Shown here: one piece after another, positions 25,401 through 36,770 of the stretch
Numbering within the stretch: the stretch's first letter is position 1
Layout: each line of letters begins with the position of its first letter
Assembly (NCBI GenBank): GCA_036785705.1
Contig: JAWUZG010000056.1
Coordinates: 13,400,001 to 13,464,000 of the forward strand
From: Acanthornis magna
Taxonomy: Eukaryota > Chordata > Aves > Passeriformes > Acanthizidae
DNA length: 64,000 nucleotides
Direction: 5' to 3'
Notes under the pieces: model-generated
Seen by the model: the letters and a program-made list of their open reading frames with translations, nothing else
What the model was told of the DNA's origin: nothing
Database searches by the model: none
Translations under genes and position numbers: made by a program

Positions 25401-28400
25401 AAATGTCGCTTCTCCCCTGTTGCTGCTCCACACCAACTGCCTTTTAATTAGAGAGCTGTTTGCATTACACGGGGAGAGAGTACAGAATCTCAATTACTCC
25501 CCCAAACACAGATGCAAGTGCCAGCACAGATCTGTCAGCGATGGGAGAGGATCTCAAACCAGCCCAGAGCTTCCCCACACCACGAATGCCACTTTGGGGG
25601 CTAGGGGAGGACTGGGGCAGCTACCCCAACAGAAGACCTGCTAAAAGTTTGTTCCTGCACTCACTGTGGGCAAATCTGACCTGCCCTTTCTGCACCTCTA
25701 TCTTTCTCTTCCCATCTGAACGCAAGCACCTATGAAGAACCTCGTGATGGTTTAATGGCACCCTCAATGGTCAAACTCAGCAACTCAAATCTGCAAAGTC
25801 TCTTTACTGGAGTCAGGACTTATGAACTGTTTGGGATATACTCTCCAAGTCACACAAAGGAACCAGAGAGCTCGATACCTTCTACAGCAAATGTATCTTC
25901 AAAGAAGCTTTCCCAAAATCAGCACTGCTAAGAGGCTGTAAGATGATCTCCCCCTCTAAACTGAGTAGCTCTGTTTGAGCCAAACAAAAGTATGCCTGAA
26001 ACAGCAAGGACTGCAGAAAATGAGGAATTTAATAGCTGTTGCACTGTGGCAGAAAGAAGGAATTCCCACAGCTGAAAATAGGACTAGTTGGCCAAGAACA
26101 GGAACCCAGGATGAGCTGATACCTTCAGTGAAAGCAACAGCACAGTGCGTGCTCCAGGGAAGCAATGTCAGGCAACACGAACACAGCTTTCAAAAGAAAA
26201 ATGGTTCCCAGCAAGTTCTCTTTGTTCACCCAGTATTTTACTATTAGACATCTTATCCTGAAGCACTGCCATGATTGAGATTCTTCTGTTCTCACTCTTT
26301 GGGAAAAAACCCCTCTGATCCCATTTCCAAAAGTTCACAGAGAAAGCATGGAGTTAAAAGGAAAAGGGCAGGAGGTGTGGGCTGTTTAAACAGGCCACGG
26401 CAAGACAGATCTCTGCACTGTGGGTTTAACAAAGCTCAATCCCAAAGTACAAACTGCACAAGCTGAAATTATTAGAGCAAACACAGGGCAGCTACAGGGA
26501 ACGGCATAAGTCAGGTAAGAACTGACAGGAGTCTTCTAAATCAAGAACTAATTGTTTGCACATAAAGGCCTGAATCACACCCTTCATTGTTTCATGGCTC
26601 TCAACTATTTCCTGATTTTTACAGAGAACTAATGCAGTGCTTTTGGAAACAACCAGTGGAGTATACGGTGGTGTGTGGTTCAGATGCTGGCACACATGTG
26701 CTCAGAGCAGATGTGGTGTTCCCCCTTTTCCAAAGTTAGGAGATAGGAAATGTGAGTAAAGCCTGTAAAATCTCCAGTTAGAAGTTGTCAAGATCTGCAT
26801 TTTTATAATTAGGAGAGCTTATTTCAGCCAAAGTAGGACAGATTTTAGAGTAGGCCTTATTTGGATGAGAACACAACTTGAATAGTGTGGATGGCTTGAT
26901 GCAAATAAAAATAAGAGATGCAGATACCCTGATGCCATAAATCAACAAGCAGCATCTCTATGTGCTGAGTTGTTGCCATAAATCTTCAGGCCCAGAATAG
27001 GCACCAGAAGTTTTGGGTTATCACACCACTTCCATCTCAAAAAGACAAACATATTTAAGGAAAGTTTGTTGCTAAGGCATAACTGCTAACAGCATCAGTG
27101 AGGGACCACAGTCCTCTCTGTGTCATAAACCAACAAGGGAGCACTCTGGTACAAATATCGTAGAGATTCATTATCATTTCCCTTCCAGGCTCACAGCAAC
27201 AGCAGTGCCTGGGAAAGCAGCCCTGGATCCACGACCCTTGATCCACAGCCCTCCATCCAATGTGATCACACAGGAATGACTGCCAGCAGCTGCCCAAGAG
27301 GGGAAGTTCAGTCTGTCAAACCCTGTCAGCTATTTGGGACACGTGTATCCCGTTGTGCTGCTCTGCAGGGGAAAGAGGAGGGCAGACAGCCTGGGGGCAG
27401 TGACAGGGTTACTGCAGGGGCAGGGGAGGACAGAGCTGTGTGCTGGGAACACACGAGGGGCTGTGAAGGACAGGGATAATGCTCGGGCAAAGAGGGAGAC
27501 TGCGACTGCCTCAGCCCTGCCAAGTCAGCCCAGCAGAGAAATAAAAGAGCTGTCTTCACTAACAAGAGCTCAGTGAGCAGGGCTAACCAGACGGATGGCA
27601 GCAGTACCTGTATTTCACATCAAACACTGTGGAGTCTTCGTCCTCGTCGTCTTCTTCGTTCAGAGGAGCCATTTCTACGCGCTCGGCCGGGGTGGTGATT
27701 ATGTCGTACTTCCTGGTCTTCTTAATCCTCTTGCCAGACCTGGAACACAGAGGTGGGAAAGATTGTCTTTATACAATATTCCTTGCAGAGGCTGAAGCTG
27801 TTCCCACAAACTCTGATTCAGACCCCCCAACAGGGACGCTGCAAAAGCAGTCTCCATCCCCTCCTGCTGCCTTTCCAAGGCCACTGTTTGTGCCTGTCTG
27901 CGGAGCAGTTTCTCATCAGCTGCAATCCAGATCAACATCAGTACCACTGCTGACAAACCAGAGATGCTCTGGCACCCAGGGCAGGCACACGAACGCTGCA
28001 GCCACCACATCCTCCTGCTGCCACACTCAATAAGTGAGACACGGGCTTAATCAGCTGAAGCAGCCACTGGTTTAGTGAATATGTTTAGATGAGAAAGCAC
28101 AGGTTAAGCCCTGCTGAGCCACAGGAATGTTCTAGGCAGGATTAGGAGCAAGGAGGTGATGATGTCTGGGTACAAATAGCCTTCTCTCTTTCCTTGCAGT
28201 CAGGCCGAGCTCAGGACTCCCACAGCAACAACCCTGAGTCTCATCTGAGCAGTTCCAGGCTCCATGCTGTGCAGGTGCTATGAAAAATAATCAACCACCG
28301 TTCAAAGCTAACTGTACCTATCACCTCTCCTCCCACAGATGCCAGCCTTACCTTCCTTTTGAAACGGAGATACTCACACACCTGCACATCCCACGGTTTT

Positions 28401-31400
28401 GAGAGATCTATTTTCTAACACTTTCAATTAACAAACACTTGGTGTGTGGCTTTTCAACTTAATTCTCTGCCTCTAGCTTGAATTGCGTGGGTCCTTTTCT
28501 TTATTGCACCTACTGTTTTCATGCATATTAGGAAGGTCACACTGCTCATGCATGAATGCACTTTTGTGATTATACATTCAAGACGGTGTTGATGTGTACA
28601 GCCAGCCTTCGGGGAGTAAAGTGGATGGTTTTGGTAAACAAACTGCAGAACTTTCTCCTTCACCTTTTAGAAAACAAAACTGGCACCTGCCAAGCATGGG
28701 AAGGGAGGTGGTGCAGGCACAAGCAAGCAGCCCTAATTTCTGATAATCACAGCTAGTGTTCTGAGCAGTCAGCATGTCACGAGTGCACTTTCACCATCAA
28801 GAAGCCTTGCCCTGGCATGTCATGCGAGGTGTGCTGGATTCAACAGCACAGGTTTTGCCTCAAGATGTCTTTAAAAGAGTTATACAGCCACAGGAACTGA
28901 GGTGTGAGCACTGCAGAGAGACTGAGATTCCAGCCCTGAGTATGTATCTCCACCACAGTGGTCCCTTCCAAGCTTAAAGTTAAGGAAATTTAAATCAGTG
29001 ACCAGCTCTGACGTGGAAATCTCAGTGCCTCTGCCAAGCACTGCTTTTGGGCAGTAGTCCAAGGCTGAACAGGTCCCAGCCCTTGGGATGAAGCAGTATG
29101 CATTTCCTCCCTGCTCTGAAGGCTAAGGTTGCATCAGAAGTGAGGAGAAAGTCACCTCCTGATGTAATCTTTAGAGTGATCTGTGCTGCTGTGTCACACA
29201 GAGCATAGGGTGGTTTGTTCTTTCACTGCTGTTGTTGAAACAAGCAATTTTATATATCCAGTAGAGTAGCACTCTTAACCCAAACACTTGAAAATCCTTT
29301 TGAAACCACTTCTCTGCTCCTCTGCTTCCCTGCTAAAACCTAGCAGCAAAGTGATGCAGGGAGATCTCCTCTTGCAAGTAATGCATTGTTTTTACAATAA
29401 ATATTTGCTCATGCTGAGAAGCCTAAACACAGACCAAGACCACCTGTGTCTACCTGTGAGAATTAACCAAGCACAACCTCACCACTTTGCACTCACAGCC
29501 TACCAGAGGTTTCCATAGGTTCCATTTAAGATCCTACCCAAATATCAGGCCCACTTTACTAAGACCCACCCTCCCTCATTTCCTCCATTAGAAAACATAA
29601 CTTATTCCACAGAGTTCATCTTAAAACAGTTATTAATGGAGTGGTTGAAGAAATTACTGCAGAACAGGTATTTTTAGAAATGGGAAACTAGAATCCTTTT
29701 GCCTCTAGCCATTAATTAGTCTATTTGGGCTATACTTTAAGAGAACCTGGAGCAGAACTTGCTGCATGGTGATTTATTAAGCTCCACAACCTCACTTAAT
29801 GATGGTGCTCATCTAGGATAGGGAGGAGGCTCATGTTGCTGCTGGTTTTTGGCTAAGCTGCAACAAACCAGTTGTTTGCCATTGATAAGGCAAAAGGTCT
29901 TTCCTTGCTACCCCTTTCTCAATCCATTCCACCCCAGATTATCCTGCTAATTTGTCATTAATCTACTTTCCAGTGGTCTGTCACATTTGGTCATTTGAAC
30001 AACTCCCCTAGGCTTCGTAAATGCCTGAGCTAACTTTGCAGGAAAGCCTTGGGAGTTTCCCTACATGCACATAGAATAAGGCTGCCTGTCAGGAAACTGT
30101 TTCACACTAAAACTCCTGAACCTCGGTGGGATCCCTGTAACCACCAGCAACAACAGCACAAAAAGGAAAAGCACTTTATTCAGTGGCTGGAACCCGGCAG
30201 CAGAATCAGTGGAGCAGCACAGGGCAGGAACTACAGAATACAAATGTTTCATGAACTTTGGAGACCTCCAGGATAGGATCAGGACACATTAAACCTCAGG
30301 GGCAAACAGAGGATCTCTTTCCAGACACATTCATTTTGTGTGTTTTTTTTTAAAGCAAACAAGAAGCATTTTGGAAGCTGTGGTCAGTGTGGCCCTTGCA
30401 CTCTGACAATGCACTCCCCAAGTGGTTTAGCCAGGGTAAAACTGGTGCTGGGTAGTTTAGCACAGAAAACCATCTCTTAAAAAAATCCCGTTGCTTCTGC
30501 TGATTCAGCCACCTTCTGTAATGAGGAGGGGATGCTACAGGTCTTGCCCAGAATTATGAGGTGAAAAGAAAACCCAAGTTCACTGGAGGCAGGGATATTA
30601 CCCTTTCGCTGCAGACCCAGTGCTGAGGCACCGCACACCACAGCGGGGTCTGCCTCGTCCATCCAAAATCACATACGTCCCTCTCCAGACCACAGGGAAG
30701 GACAGCACCCAGAGAGCAGAACACTGACTTTGTGTCTGTATTTTGACCGGGGGCTATTTTGATCAAGCACCAGTCATATGCAGCACTTCATCCTCCTTTC
30801 TGAGGCATCATGTGGTGGGGTAAGTACTCGAATCAACTCACTGGTTCATTGTATTATTTACGCCTCTAATCTATTTTAGTCCACAACCCTGACATTCAAA
30901 GATAATTCTTTTCCTGACTCAGAGACAGAGGTCTCTGCATTTCTTACCTCCTGCTAGGAGATGTAGGGGGGGGGACCATCCCCTGGAAAAAAAAGAAAAT
31001 TCAAAAAAACCCTTATCCCTACTTAGTAGGGTGCTTACTGGAAGTCTGATTAGGCCAGTCCCTCCTAGAGCTGCAGTTATATCCGGAATGGAATTAGGAC
31101 CAGTTTATTTCCTGTTAATGGACTCCCTTAGCACGTAAAAAAAAAAAAAAAATGGAACTATAAACCTCAGGAAACTCCAGGCTTCCTACCAGCTGATGAA
31201 TTAGATCAGCAATACTTCATTACTGTTGATCTGTCTGGGTATCTCTGCTCTCTGGATGGTGCCGTATACAACGAAGTTGAAAGCCCTAAGCCAAGTCCTC
31301 ATGTGTTTTCTGGAGATGGGGCATGTAGTGACAGGACAAAGGGGAATGGCTTCCAACTAAAAGACAGCAGGTTTAAATTGGATATTAGGAAGAAATTCTT

Positions 31401-34400
31401 TACTGTGAGGGTGGTGAGGCCCTGGCACAGGCACGAGAAAAGCTGTGGCTGCCCCATCTCTGGAAGTGTTCAAGGCCAGGCTGGATGGGCTTGGAGCAAC
31501 CTGGGGTAGTGGAAGGGGGGTACCGTAGGGGGGTTGAAATGAGGTCATCTTTGAGGTCCCTTCCAGTCCCAACTGTGATTCTATGATTCCACAATCAATG
31601 CTGCTGCCTGTCCACGGCTTTCAACATAGGTCATGAATGTAAGTTTTGGGGTTGGATATTTGGTTGATTTGGGGTTTTCTTCTCCACTGAATGTAACCTA
31701 ATCGGAGTTTTTCTTTTCTGTTCCTGGCAGAAGTCTTGTCTTTGCTGGAGTACTCTAACTGGTTATAATACAATTAATTTTAAATCAGTAAAACTCTCTG
31801 GGGTTAAGCCTTGGACGGCCTGGAGCATTTGTCCAGCTCATAGAACAAAGGGTCTTGTATCCTATGATCATATGCTTGAACCTCTCTCCTCAATCTCAGT
31901 CATTTATACCAGTTTTGCTATTACTGGAGCTTAAAGTGGTATTTGAGGAAAAAATCAAAATTAAACAAGAAGCAAATTAACAAAGCAACGAGACACAAAA
32001 TAAGCAGGTAGCTTCTCTCTAAAAATCTAGATATACAGCAGCCTTTCCAGCCTGGATTCTCTTTGTTCAAGGGCAAGTCAAGACATGAAGCAAACACTTA
32101 TAGAGCAGAGTTTTCTGCAACTAAACCTTTGGGTTGCTCTCAGCTGGCCCATTGGAGCAAAAGTAACATATCCAGTTTCCCTAGAAGGCACATGGTCTAC
32201 CAGTACCATTGGCCACATCTGAAAAATTGTGTTTCCTGTGAGCTGATCCCAAGGGTTGCATTGCAATGGAATGAACCAAGCTGCACCAGACCAGGGCAGA
32301 ACATGGAGCTAAAAAGGCAAAATTCAAAACACAGATCAAAGGGTGAATTTAGCCACACACAATCTGTTCCAACACACTGTGTTTCTTGGTAATGCAAACT
32401 ACCCGACTATTTCATTGAGAATAACATGGAATTTGGTTTGTTGTGGAAATGGTTTTGGGTTGGGAGCATGCAGAGCCCATGGGTATAGGAAAGAAAGCAA
32501 ACCCAGAACTGAGCGTGCAAAAGGAATAAATAAATAAATACTACAGCAAATTAAACCTTGCCACATGCAGACAAATAGCAAAGTCTTGGCTGGCCTTCAC
32601 AGACCCCAGGAGCCACAGAGAGAAAGGAACTTCAGACCACTTTGGGTGATAGCACATTCTCAACCACAGAACCATCAGATGAATTCAGAGCATAACATTC
32701 CCAAAAGGAATGAAGATGAATCTCTGCCTTGAGTGTTGTCTTAAGAACAGAGCTGAAAACTGGAGAAATTATCTATTCCTGCTCAAACAAAAAAGGAAAA
32801 TAATATAAACATAAAAATATGTGCAAATGAGATGTATACAAAAATTTAAATGTATAAAAAATTAATCCAATGCCTGTGACAAGAGGACCTAGCCACTCAC
32901 TGGTTTATGTCATCTCCACAACCCATATATAAAAGGATAATTTATTTCCAGCAACCCAGAACAATTTCACAGTGAAGGTTTAATCAAAGACTGGATTTCA
33001 GCAAAATCTCTTTAATAGGAATCCATGACTCTTCAGAAAAAAAATCGCAGTGTTTTTGACTAAGTGTGAACAAAGCTCTTATTCTGATGGAGAAAAGCTT
33101 TACATTTATTGAGGGTAAATCCCTTATCTCTTCTGCAACAGAATCTCCTCTGATCTGTGTTGTCAGCTACAAGTATGACACTGTACAAACATACCTGTTG
33201 GTACTCTTGTCTCGTTTGCAACTGGGATAACTGTTTACAAACAAATGCTCTCTCAGATAAAGAAATATACTCAGAAGCCAATAGCTTCATTTTCCACTTC
33301 CCCTGCAGGTTCTACCAAAGATATACAAGACATCTCAGAAGGTGTTTATTTTAACATATCTTTAATGCTCCATTAACTCTGATCAGTTGTATAATGATGA
33401 CTTTGGCACGGGAGAATTAGTTCTTCTTTCCCAAGATGACTTTAACCTGGACACGTTTTTGCTGATAATGGTACAGGGAAGGTCTTTAAAGGTTATCAGT
33501 TTGCCATCTTTGGCTACTAACATTAAGCCTTACGCCAGGTCTTGTTGACACAAAATCTTGCTTCATACCCAGGAGAAAACTGTGGCACAGGAAATAAACT
33601 CTCCAGTATCACACAGGACTACAAGCAGAAACTTAGTGTGGAATGAAAAGCCTTAGTTATGAACTTCCTAACTCTAGCTCATATAACCTCTACCAATTCT
33701 GCTGTTTGCCCGTGACAACTTTGTACAGCTGCAAAGCGGATATATTGATTTAAAAAAAACAACTTCTTCAATACTTTATTGGGCTCTCCCAAATCACCTC
33801 ATTTTATGAGCGCATTTATTTGCATTACCTTTGCCAGCTGCTGCAAACACTTAAGTAGAACACAGTTAAATGTCAATTTCTTCAGAAAGTACCAGCCCCG
33901 ATCATTTCAGTTTATAGACCACACTCTGGAATACCACCATTGTGAACGCTGCCCTTCCTACACGGAATTAGCTCAGAGCAGGAGAAGCAGAGCATTCGGG
34001 CACGCTGCCTGAAGACAGAACAAGGAAGAATGTGCCAACTCCACTTGTTTAACTGCTCGTGTCACCTGAGCCATGGCTTCGCCTCCTCCCGCCAGCTGTT
34101 CCCATCTCCCCCGGCTCTCTGCGGCGGCCCCTGCCCAGCAGGAGCTGTGACACTTCGCCATCTGGGCCTGGATCTCCGGCTGTGCTTTGTGTGTCTCCAC
34201 GGATGGGCACCCCACGGCTCCATCCCAGTGACCCACCACCTGCACTGCCACCAGCCCCGCGCATTTCCAGATGCTCCGATGGAGTTTCACGCCTTTCGCC
34301 CACTCCAGCCCCCAGCGCCCACTCGCAGCGGGTGTAGCCCACGCTGGAATATCCCACTCGGAGCCCAGCCGGTGCCCTGGTTCCCTGCAGGAGCGGAGCA

Positions 34401-34955
34401 AGGCGCGGGTGTGCCAGGCCGGCAGCCCCGCACGGCTCCCCGGGGGCCGCTGGGCCAGCCACACACGCCGGGCTTGAGGCCGGGCTTTGAACGCACCATT
34501 AGCGGGCAGGTCACGCTATTCTTATGTAATATATTATTATACATAAGACATATATTATAGCTATAAATAATAAAATAGTAAAACAGGAGGGGCTCCCCCC
34601 CTCCGGCCCCCGGGCCGGTGCCCCCGATGCGGGTGTCCCCCTGCCCCGCCGGGCCCCGGGCCGCCCCGGGCGCTCCCCACCTGAAGACGCGGAGCAGGAG
34701 GCAGGCGATGAGCGCGGCCGTGAGCGCGCAGGCCCCGATGACGGCGGCTTTGAGCGCGGAGAGGTCGCGGAGCATCGCGGGCACGGGGCTGAGGCGGGCC
34801 CCGCTGTGGTTGCCGGGGCCCGGCGCGGCGGGCGGGCGGCTGCCATTGCCCGGCGGCGGCTCCAGGCTGCCGCGGGCGGCGGGCGCGGCGGGCAGCAGCA
34901 GCGGCAGCAGCAGCGAGGCCGCGAGCAGCGGCAGCGGGGCGGCGGCGGGGCGCAT
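22436..34955 (-). CDS. FAM174B: FAM174B, three-exon membrane protein gene (join of 34955-34681, 27739-27608, 22439-22436)
   Basis: The joined product is 136 residues, a type I single-pass membrane protein of the FAM174 (DUF1180) family. From memory, mammalian FAM174B is about 159 residues and is linked to Golgi structural integrity. Visible parts: signal peptide about 1-28 (Leu/Ala-rich, ending near APAARG); a short Pro/Gly-rich lumenal part with N-glycosylation sequons NGS at 37-39 and NHS at 49-51; a transmembrane helix about 68-90; then a basic stop-transfer stretch [11 protein letters not shown]. The tail [19 protein letters not shown], followed by acidic residues and the terminal TVFDVKYR, is nearly identical to the mammalian tail and fixes the assignment. 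The lumenal part is shorter than in human. The start at 34955 was chosen because the signal peptide begins there and an A lies at -3. Splice phases match at both junctions (AG|G each time, both making Arg). Neighbouring ST8SIA2 and CHD2 are not seen in the window. Confidence 0.95.
22440..27607 (-). other. FAM174B: FAM174B intron 2
   Basis: The intron is 5168 bp, GT-AG, phase matched. No CR1 copy, tRNA, or recognisable coding sequence was seen in it. It contains ordinary unique DNA with a few A-runs (for example near 25240). Confidence 0.85.
27608..27739 (-). CDS. FAM174B: FAM174B coding exon 2: cytoplasmic tail
   Basis: The exon is 132 bp: one base completing Arg, 43 codons, then two bases of the final Arg. 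The acceptor is a pyrimidine-rich tract ending TTCCAG|G (AG at 27741-27740) and the donor is ACAG|GTACTG (GT at 27607-27606). The translation runs [20 protein letters not shown], then VEMAPLNEE, an acidic cluster EDDEDED, and STVFDVKY. This is the strongest protein-level match in the window. It would be missed by open-frame scans that require an ATG start. Confidence 0.96.
31300..31595 (+). mobile_element. CR1 LINE fragment, 3' end, plus orientation, inside FAM174B intron 1
   Basis: The plus translation includes [20 protein letters not shown] and then [13 protein letters not shown]. It is followed by the CR1 tail (GGAAGTGTTCAAGGCCAGG, GGTCCCTTCCAGTCCCAAC, ATTCTATGATTCCAC). It is 5'-truncated at about 300 bp and antisense to FAM174B. 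Confidence 0.92.
33571..33640 (-). repeat. Possible ancient MIR-like SINE relic in FAM174B intron 1
   Basis: GAGAAAACTGTGGCACAG followed by CAGTATCACACAGGAC resembles the inverted MIR core. Diverged and short. Confidence 0.3.
34681..34955 (-). CDS. FAM174B: FAM174B coding exon 1: signal peptide, lumenal segment, transmembrane helix
   Basis: This exon contributes 91 codons plus two bases. It starts [14 protein letters not shown] and ends in the membrane helix [11 protein letters not shown] plus AG. The donor is CAG|GTGGGG, with GT at 34680-34679. GC content is very high and the whole exon lies inside the CpG island. The juxtamembrane [17 protein letters not shown] matches the conserved FAM174B block before and into the helix. 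Upstream of the ATG the same frame stays open for another 229 codons through a minisatellite; I treat that as non-coding. Confidence 0.93.
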
Positions 34956-35059
34956 CGTGCCCGCTCCGGCTGCTCCGGCTCCGGCCGCGCCGAGCCGAGC
35001 CCCGGAAGGCAGCGCCGGCCGGCCCGGCCCGGCCCCCGCCCCCCCGAGAGGCACCGCCT

Positions 35060-35077
35060 CCGCCGCCGCCGCCGCCG
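35060..35077 (-). repeat. (CGG)6 trinucleotide repeat in the presumed FAM174B 5' UTR/promoter
   Basis: Six uninterrupted CCG units on the plus strand (CGG in gene sense) lie about 105 bp upstream of the start codon, between the minisatellite and the SP1-like C-run. Confidence 0.85.
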
Positions 35078-35575
35078 GGGCACAGCCGGGGCCGGGCACG
35101 GCCTGGGCACAGCCGGGGCCGGGCACGGCCTGGGCACAGCCGAGCCGGGGCACAGCCGGGGCCGGGCACAGCCTGGGCACAGCCGGGGCCGGGCACAGCC
35201 GGGGCCGGGCACAGCCTGGGCACAGCCGGGGCCGGGCACAGCCTGGGCACAGCCTGGGCACCGCCGGGGCCGGGGCACAGCCGGGGCCGGGCACAGCCGT
35301 GGCACAGCCGGGCCGGGCCATAGCCGGGGCCGGGCACAGCCTGGGCACAGCCGGGGCCGGGGCACAGCCGGGGCCGGGCACAGCCGGGCACAGCCTGGGC
35401 ACCGCCGGGGCCGGGCACAGCCGGGGCCGGGGCACAGCCGGGGCCGGGCACAGCCTGGGCACAGCCTGGGCACCGCCGGGGCCGGGGCACAGCCGGGGCC
35501 GGGCACAGCCGTGGCACAGCCGGGCCGGGGCACAGCCGGGGCCGGGCACAGCCTGGGCACAGCCGGGGCTGGGGC
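35077..35575. repeat. GC-rich minisatellite upstream of FAM174B
   Basis: About 500 bp is built from alternating short blocks, GGCACAGCCGGGGCCG and GGCACAGCCTGG, mixed with GGCACCGCCGGGGCC and GGCACAGCCGTGG variants. Units combine into irregular higher-order blocks of about 28 bp. G runs of 3-4 are on the plus strand, so the array can in principle form G-quadruplexes on the template strand of FAM174B. All three minus frames stay open through it, purely because of composition. Confidence 0.93.
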
Positions 35576-35639
35576 CTCTGCAGCCTCCGCTCCCGGCGCT
35601 CCCGCCGGGTTCCTCGGGCCCAGCCGCTGCCTCGCTCAG

Positions 35640-36092
35640 CACGACCAGCTCTTATCAGAGAGGGTCCAGAGCGTGCTGCGAAGGTGGGGAAGGGTCTGGA
35701 GGGGCCCTACGAGGAACGGCTGAGGGCACTTGGTTGTTCAGCCTGGAGGAGAGTAGAGGGAGGGCAGAGCTCCCCGCGGGCTGCAGCCTCCTCGGGAGGG
35801 CAGCTCCGATCTGTGCTGTCTGTGACCAGCGACAGGAGCCAGGGAACGCCTGGGGCTGGGGCAGGGGAGGGTTAGGGTGGATATCAGGAAAAGGTTTTCC
35901 ACCCAGAGGGTGGTTGGGCACTGGAACAGGCTCCCCAGAGAAGTGGTCACAGCACTGAGCCTGACAGAGTTGAAGCATCATTTGGACAGCACCGGGTGGG
36001 ATGGTTGGGGTGTCGTCTGCAGGGCCAGGAGTTGGATTTCGATGATCATAGTGGGTTCCCTCCACAAAATTCTCTGTAATTCTGTGGCCACT
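35640..36092 (+). mobile_element. CR1 LINE fragment, 3' end, plus orientation
   Basis: Translated pieces in shifting frames match the CR1 ORF2 C-terminus: ERVQ, KGLEGPYEERLRALG, then [20 protein letters not shown]. They are followed by the CR1 3' tail (CAGGGCCAGGAGTTGGA, then AATTCTGTG). The copy is 5'-truncated and frameshifted, therefore dead. It lies about 700 bp upstream of the FAM174B start codon, abutting the minisatellite flank. Confidence 0.9.
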
Positions 36093-36416
36093 TTTAACTA
36101 CAACACACAGCATCGGCCCGGCTGCAAAACAATCAGAGTTCACACTGCCATCAAACAGGGTGCAGACCTCGCAAGCTGCTGGGTCAGCACGGCCCAGCTG
36201 CTACATGAGCAATTCCTACACCAGATTTGTGTCTTTTTGCCTTTCCGCCAGTCACCAGGGCTCTGCTTCCAGGTTAATGTGTTTACAGATGTTTCACATC
36301 TTTACAAATGTAAGATGCATGGAAACCGCAGCCATGGTTCTGCAGACCATCCTGGGGGCACTGAGCAATGTGCCCAGCAATGTGAGTGGTGCCATCAGCC
36401 AAGCCAGACAGCATAA

Positions 36417-36770
36417 ATCATAGAATTATAGGAATCATACAACATCCTGTGCTGGAAGGGAATCACAAGGATCATCCAACTCCTGGCCCTGCAGAGGACA
36501 GCCCCCAAAATCCCACCCTGTGCCTGACAGCATTGTCCAAACACTGTTTGAACTCTGTCAGGCTCGGTGCTATGAGCAGTGCCCTGTTCCAGTGACCAAC
36601 CACCCTCCTCTAGATCCTCCACCATCTCCATAGCCCTCCTTTGAACACTCTGTAATAGCTTTATATCCTTCTTATATTGTAACACCCAAAACTGCACACA
36701 GTGTTCGAGGTGAGGAGTAAATGAGGGAGCAAAGTGCCTGTGCCACGACACTGTCAAAAACAACTTACTT
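36417..36770 (-). mobile_element. CR1 LINE fragment, minus orientation
   Basis: The plus strand starts with the inverted CR1 tail (ATCATAGAATTATAGGAATC) and continues to a piece whose minus-strand translation reads [17 protein letters not shown], then [20 protein letters not shown]. This is the conserved CR1 ORF2 C-terminal block. The copy is internally deleted between that block and the 3' tail. It is head-opposed to the CR1 at 35640-36092, with about 325 bp of unassigned sequence between. Confidence 0.88.

Larger units (their letters stand above)
27740..34680 (-). other. FAM174B: FAM174B intron 1
   Basis: The intron is 6941 bp, GT-AG. It holds one CR1 fragment (about 31300-31595), a possible MIR-like relic near 33571-33640, poly(A)-like runs at 31137-31152, and a short AT-only patch at 34508-34585 next to the CpG island. 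No other exon was recognised. Confidence 0.85.
34600..35640 (-). promoter_or_regulatory. FAM174B: CpG island promoter of FAM174B
   Basis: The stretch is very GC-rich with dense CpG and covers exon 1, the presumed 5' UTR and the upstream minisatellite. It has no TATA box near the start, consistent with a CpG-island promoter. A CCGGAAG ETS/GABP-type site lies on the plus strand at 35002-35008, and a C-rich SP1/KLF-type run lies at about 35033-35046. The transcription start itself cannot be placed from sequence. Confidence 0.75.

Noticed and set aside
27276..28033. Overlapping plus-strand frames opposite FAM174B exon 2
   Set aside because: They are antisense shadows of the conserved minus-strand exon.
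34287..35642. 451-codon minus frame spanning exon 1
   Set aside because: Only the middle (34681-34955) is real coding. The downstream part runs through the GT donor into intron 1 and the upstream part is minisatellite.
34618..35958. 446-codon plus frame across the CpG island
   Set aside because: Antisense shadow of exon 1 and the minisatellite; Gly/Ala/Pro repeats without stops are due to composition.
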